Origin: Chrysopilus asiliformis
Lineage: Eukaryota; Arthropoda; Insecta; Diptera; Rhagionidae
DNA length: 64,000 nt
NCBI GenBank assembly: GCA_964034945.1
Contig: OZ035962.1
Location: 47,462,386 to 47,526,385, forward strand
Reading direction: 5' to 3'
Under the pieces are notes generated by a model. It made no database searches, had not been told where the DNA came from, and saw nothing but the letters and a program-made list of their open reading frames with translations. Position numbers and translations under genes: made by a program. How positions within the stretch are numbered: the stretch's first letter is position 1; each line of letters starts with the position of its first letter. This document shows positions 61,601 to 64,000 of the stretch, piece by piece.

Positions 61601-61942
61601 TTAGTCGTCCCTCACCCTGGTAGGGCTGCCTGAGGTTCTTTTTGTTTCCGAAGGGAAATCTAAATAACGAACACTTTAGCGGTTATTAAAATTATAGTTT
61701 TTAAATTTTTAACGGTTTCTGTTTCGGTGCCAGTACTTCTGCTTCCGTTTATGTTTTCAAAGCGGAACACAATTTAAGTTATTTTAAAGAAATTTCATTA
61801 GGGGTAAAACTGAATTATACATTTTACAATTATGCACACTTTTAAGGAAAATGAAAAAAAATACTGAATTAATTTTTCTTAATAAAGATGGTCAAACTTT
61901 ATATATATATATTACACACGCAAGATGAGTTTTTGATTTTAA
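61601..61942. other. Region downstream of Nup58, no gene seen
   Basis: AT-rich sequence that should include the Nup58 3'UTR (minus strand). I do not see a convincing poly(A) signal. 61590-61670 has a GC-richer stretch (CCTCACCCTGGTAGGGCTGCC) of unknown origin. Confidence 0.4.
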
Positions 61943-63228
61943 TTATGACTTATTTCTTTTGGTTCCTATGGGAGGACTCTGCAAGTTGAAAGAATCCAAA
62001 TTTGTCGTAAAAACCGTTTTTCCCAATCCTGTATTAGTATTATCACCATATAGCAATATCGATGACTGCACTTGTGCAGTATCAGCTGGAACAGAATTTA
62101 CTACAAAATTTTTACCTACTTTCCAAGGGAAAGGTCCGTTAATATAATCATGTGCTTGAATCGCTACAAATAACAAGTTTTGCATAAAGTTTCTATGTAT
62201 TTTGTATTGTTAACAACTTAAAGTACCTGAGTTTTTTAAACCTCTTGTAAAGTCTGCTGTGTAGTTCAATCCTGGTGAAGTAAAAAATGGTGTTGGACCA
62301 CTGTAAGTTCTCAGCATGGTTTTCCGATCGTGAATAATGTCGATTTCTGCAAACACGTTTGTTAAATCTCGGAAAAAATGTTTTCGCAGGTTTAAATAAC
62401 GGGATTTTTCGACTTCAATCTAGCAAAAGTTTAAATTAAGAAACACTCTTAAACTAAATAAAAAATATACCTTTTGATGTATTTCATGTAACCTTCCAGC
62501 CAAAGCAATAAAGCTTTCATGAATTTGATTTAAACATCTTTTGAAGTCATTTGTGTGAAATGATTGTGGATTTGTAAGAGAATGCATATGTCTTTCAGTT
62601 TGTTTAACCTGATTGCGAAACTCTATCAAATCAATTTCATATTTATTAACCACTTCCGAAAAATACTGAAATGGAGCTACGTTTTCGAACTGCAAACCTG
62701 ATGGGGTATCTTGAGTTCGTTGGGCCATCTCTGAATATTGCATAACTTTAGATGTGTCATTTCTTAGCAATTTTATTTGGCTATAATTATTATCTAGCAT
62801 ATTTGTAATTTCCTCTCGAGCCCAGTTGTGTGCTTGTATTTCATTTCCAACGGTAAATAATTTTGTAGCTGAAGTAGAACCAATGTCAGAACTATATTTC
62901 TTTTCTCGTTTTATGTGCTCCTTAAGAACATGCACTAATTTTATAATCTGATCTGGAACCTGTACTTCTTTTACTTTAGTATCATCTAATTTATTTTCGA
63001 GAGATTTAGGTTGAAATGTATTAATGTCTATTCCACCTAGTCCAGAGACGTTCGAGAAAAACATTGTACCAGGCCCTCTAGGGATTGTATCTACACTTTT
63101 TGACGTGCTACGATTATCTATAATATATATATACATATATTAAGATGATATAAAGACCATATCGAAAAAATACCTAATGTCTCCCTAGTTATACCCGTAG
63201 GAGCAAAGAAAGATTTTGCAGTAGTCAT
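61943..63228 (-). CDS. Nup58: Nucleoporin p58/p45 (Nup58), 4 exons, 371 aa
   Basis: Nup58 is part of the Nup62-Nup58-Nup54 channel complex of the nuclear pore. Exons (minus strand): 63228-63174, 63117-62471, 62419-62227, 62163-61943. All introns are GT-AG (56, 51, 63 nt) and phases join correctly. Residues in order: GLGGID; a long helical region with AQRTQDTPSGLQFENVAPFQ, matching the vertebrate ALRTQKTPPGLQ block; NQIHESFIALAGRLHEIHQK; GPTPF (vertebrate TTGPTPF); and a basic end LQSPPIGTKRNKS resembling LKKPPAGNKRGKR. No FG repeat occurs in these exons, unlike most orthologues. A possible acceptor (TTTTATTCTAG) ends at 63234, just upstream of the ATG at 63226-63228, so an upstream exon with more N-terminus is possible. 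Exon structure is my inference from the sequence. Confidence 0.87.
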
Positions 63229-63315
63229 ATTTCCTAGAATAAAATTCGAAATTATTGCTTTATGTTTTTTATAAAATACTGTGATGTTTTTATGCAGAAA
63301 TCGGTGAGGTAACAC

Positions 63316-63464
63316 TCAATGGGCCAGATACTCGATACACCGTTAAGCAAGCAAGCAATGATTTTTTGCTGAACAACAAAAAAATGCATATAAAAAAGGG
63401 ATGGAGTATGCCTAATCATTGCTTGCGTGCTTGCCAGGGTATCGAGTATCTGGCCCAATGCCGC
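63316..63464. mobile_element. Small MITE-like inverted repeat upstream of Nup58
   Basis: Ends CAATGGGCCAGATACTCGAT and, inverted, CATTGGGCCAGATACTCGAT; the arms extend about 50 bp with some mismatches (AAGCAAGCAAGCAATGATT / AATCATTGCTTGCGTGCTT) around a ~45-bp centre. No clear target duplication. Confidence 0.75.
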
Positions 63465-63488
63465 TTATTCATTGCCATTTTTAAACAT

Positions 63489-63560
63489 AGGTTTTGTTAA
63501 ACAGAGTTTAAACTGATAGTTTACTATTTTGTCAGTTTACACTCATGTTTAACAAAACCT
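63489..63560. repeat. 72-bp imperfect palindrome
   Basis: AGGTTTTGTTAAACA... is mirrored by ...TGTTTAACAAAACCT, with inner AGTTTAAACTGA / TCAGTTTACACT also pairing. Either a very small MITE or a structured element between the two genes. Confidence 0.7.
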
Positions 63561-63601
63561 GCATTTAGAAACGACTATGAATACGCGCCAATGTCAGAAC
63601 A

Positions 63602-63961
63602 GTGGTAAAAAACTTAAATGTTGATGGACACCCGGACAAGCCACAAAGAATACATTTGCCAGTAGACGAAATCATGTCATCAGAATTGTGCGATTTTGTT
63701 AGTAATAACACATACTTTTTCTTTGATAAAATATTAAATCAAGAAATCACTGGTATAAGGAACAATTTTTTGACTGCCGATCCAGCAACATGCGAGGAAG
63801 ACGAGAACTACATCGCTGCGAAGGCAATGATTAAAAATTTACTTGTTGTTAATGATATAGCAGAGCGTGGAGTAGCTTTGATGACTCGATATAATACTGT
63901 TCTAAACGCACTAGGAGCAACAAAAACAGTATATCCTGCATGCATTGGAACAGCATTATAA
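63602..63961 (+). CDS. Unrecognised ORF, possible terminal exon
   Basis: An open frame of about 119 codons runs to a TAA at 63959-63961. It contains LPVDEIMSSELCDFVSNNTY and a compact block LLVVNDIAERGVALMTRYN. I have an impression of similar NDxAERGV blocks in uncharacterised invertebrate proteins, but cannot name a family. The frame begins at GTG without an ATG and follows AACAG, a possible splice acceptor, so this may be the last exon of a plus-strand gene with upstream exons not found here, or a transposon-derived fragment. The C-terminus is neutral with no targeting signal. 63962-64000 shows nothing further. Confidence 0.45.
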   Translation: MVKNLNVDGHPDKPQRIHLPVDEIMSSELCDFVSNNTYFFFDKILNQEITGIRNNFLTADPATCEEDENYIAAKAMIKNLLVVNDIAERGVALMTRYNTVLNALGATKTVYPACIGTAL

Positions 63962-64000
63962 ACAAATATCAATGCAAAGCTATTCGAAAGCAAAATTCAT

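Noticed and set aside
61943..62185. Stand-alone short ORF at the 3' end of Nup58
   Set aside because: Splice acceptor, phase and the conserved C-terminal PPxGxKR end show it is the last exon of Nup58, not a separate gene.

Overview
The window is nuclear DNA of an arthropod, most likely an insect; I cannot name the order. It is AT-rich and almost entirely layers of transposable elements. The eukaryotic signs are tRNA-Tyr-primed BEL/Pao LTR retrotransposons, LINEs, a Penelope-like element, Helitrons, hAT, piggyBac and Tc1/mariner-type elements, tRNA-derived SINE-like repeats, and one host gene (nucleoporin Nup58) with three GT-AG introns of 51-63 nt.

Layout. 1-6.2 kb: small non-autonomous elements (mariner-like family A, a 429-bp Helitron, tRNA-derived repeats, a piggyBac MITE, a 126-bp-arm palindrome, a tandem array). 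6.2-7.3 kb: 5'-truncated R1-like LINE on the minus strand. 7.28-33.37 kb: one old, broken BEL/Pao element (BEL-A) cut into pieces by later insertions: a solo LTR (8295-8980, TSD GTGG), a complete young BEL/Pao element (BEL-B, 10046-20066, TSD CACAC, itself hit by a 1,021-bp MITE in its left LTR), an unclassified 1.42-kb element X (22170-24452, itself hit by a hAT MITE), a Penelope-like compound (24722-30478, itself hit by a 1.1-kb DNA element), and a second X copy inside the BEL-A 3' LTR.

33.4-42.7 kb: LINE-B on the minus strand, split by a 6.4-kb pogo/Tigger-like element (34921-41326, TA target) that carries tandem 1.1-kb units, a family A element with ~110-bp inverted ends, and a Helitron with about eleven 120-bp repeats. 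42756-50510: complete BEL-C (803-bp LTRs, TSD GTGAC). 50789-55380: apparently full-length LINE-A with a 12-bp TSD. 55.4-61.9 kb: further Helitron, SINE, tandem-array, BEL-integrase and LINE relics. 61943-63228: Nup58, minus strand. 63602-63961: an unrecognised ORF, plus strand.

Elements with intact reading frames are BEL-B, BEL-C, the Penelope-like element and LINE-A. Most notable: (1) BEL-B and BEL-C each carry an extra ORF between pol and the 3' LTR that is not env-like and ends in a shared ~40-residue motif (two copies in BEL-B, one in BEL-C); (2) hammerhead-ribozyme-like motifs in all three Penelope 3' regions; (3) LINE-A ORF1 and ORF2 in the same frame separated by a single TGA with no in-frame ATG before the endonuclease; (4) a Nup58 model without FG repeats; (5) element X flanked by the same CTTTTT hexamer at two unrelated sites.
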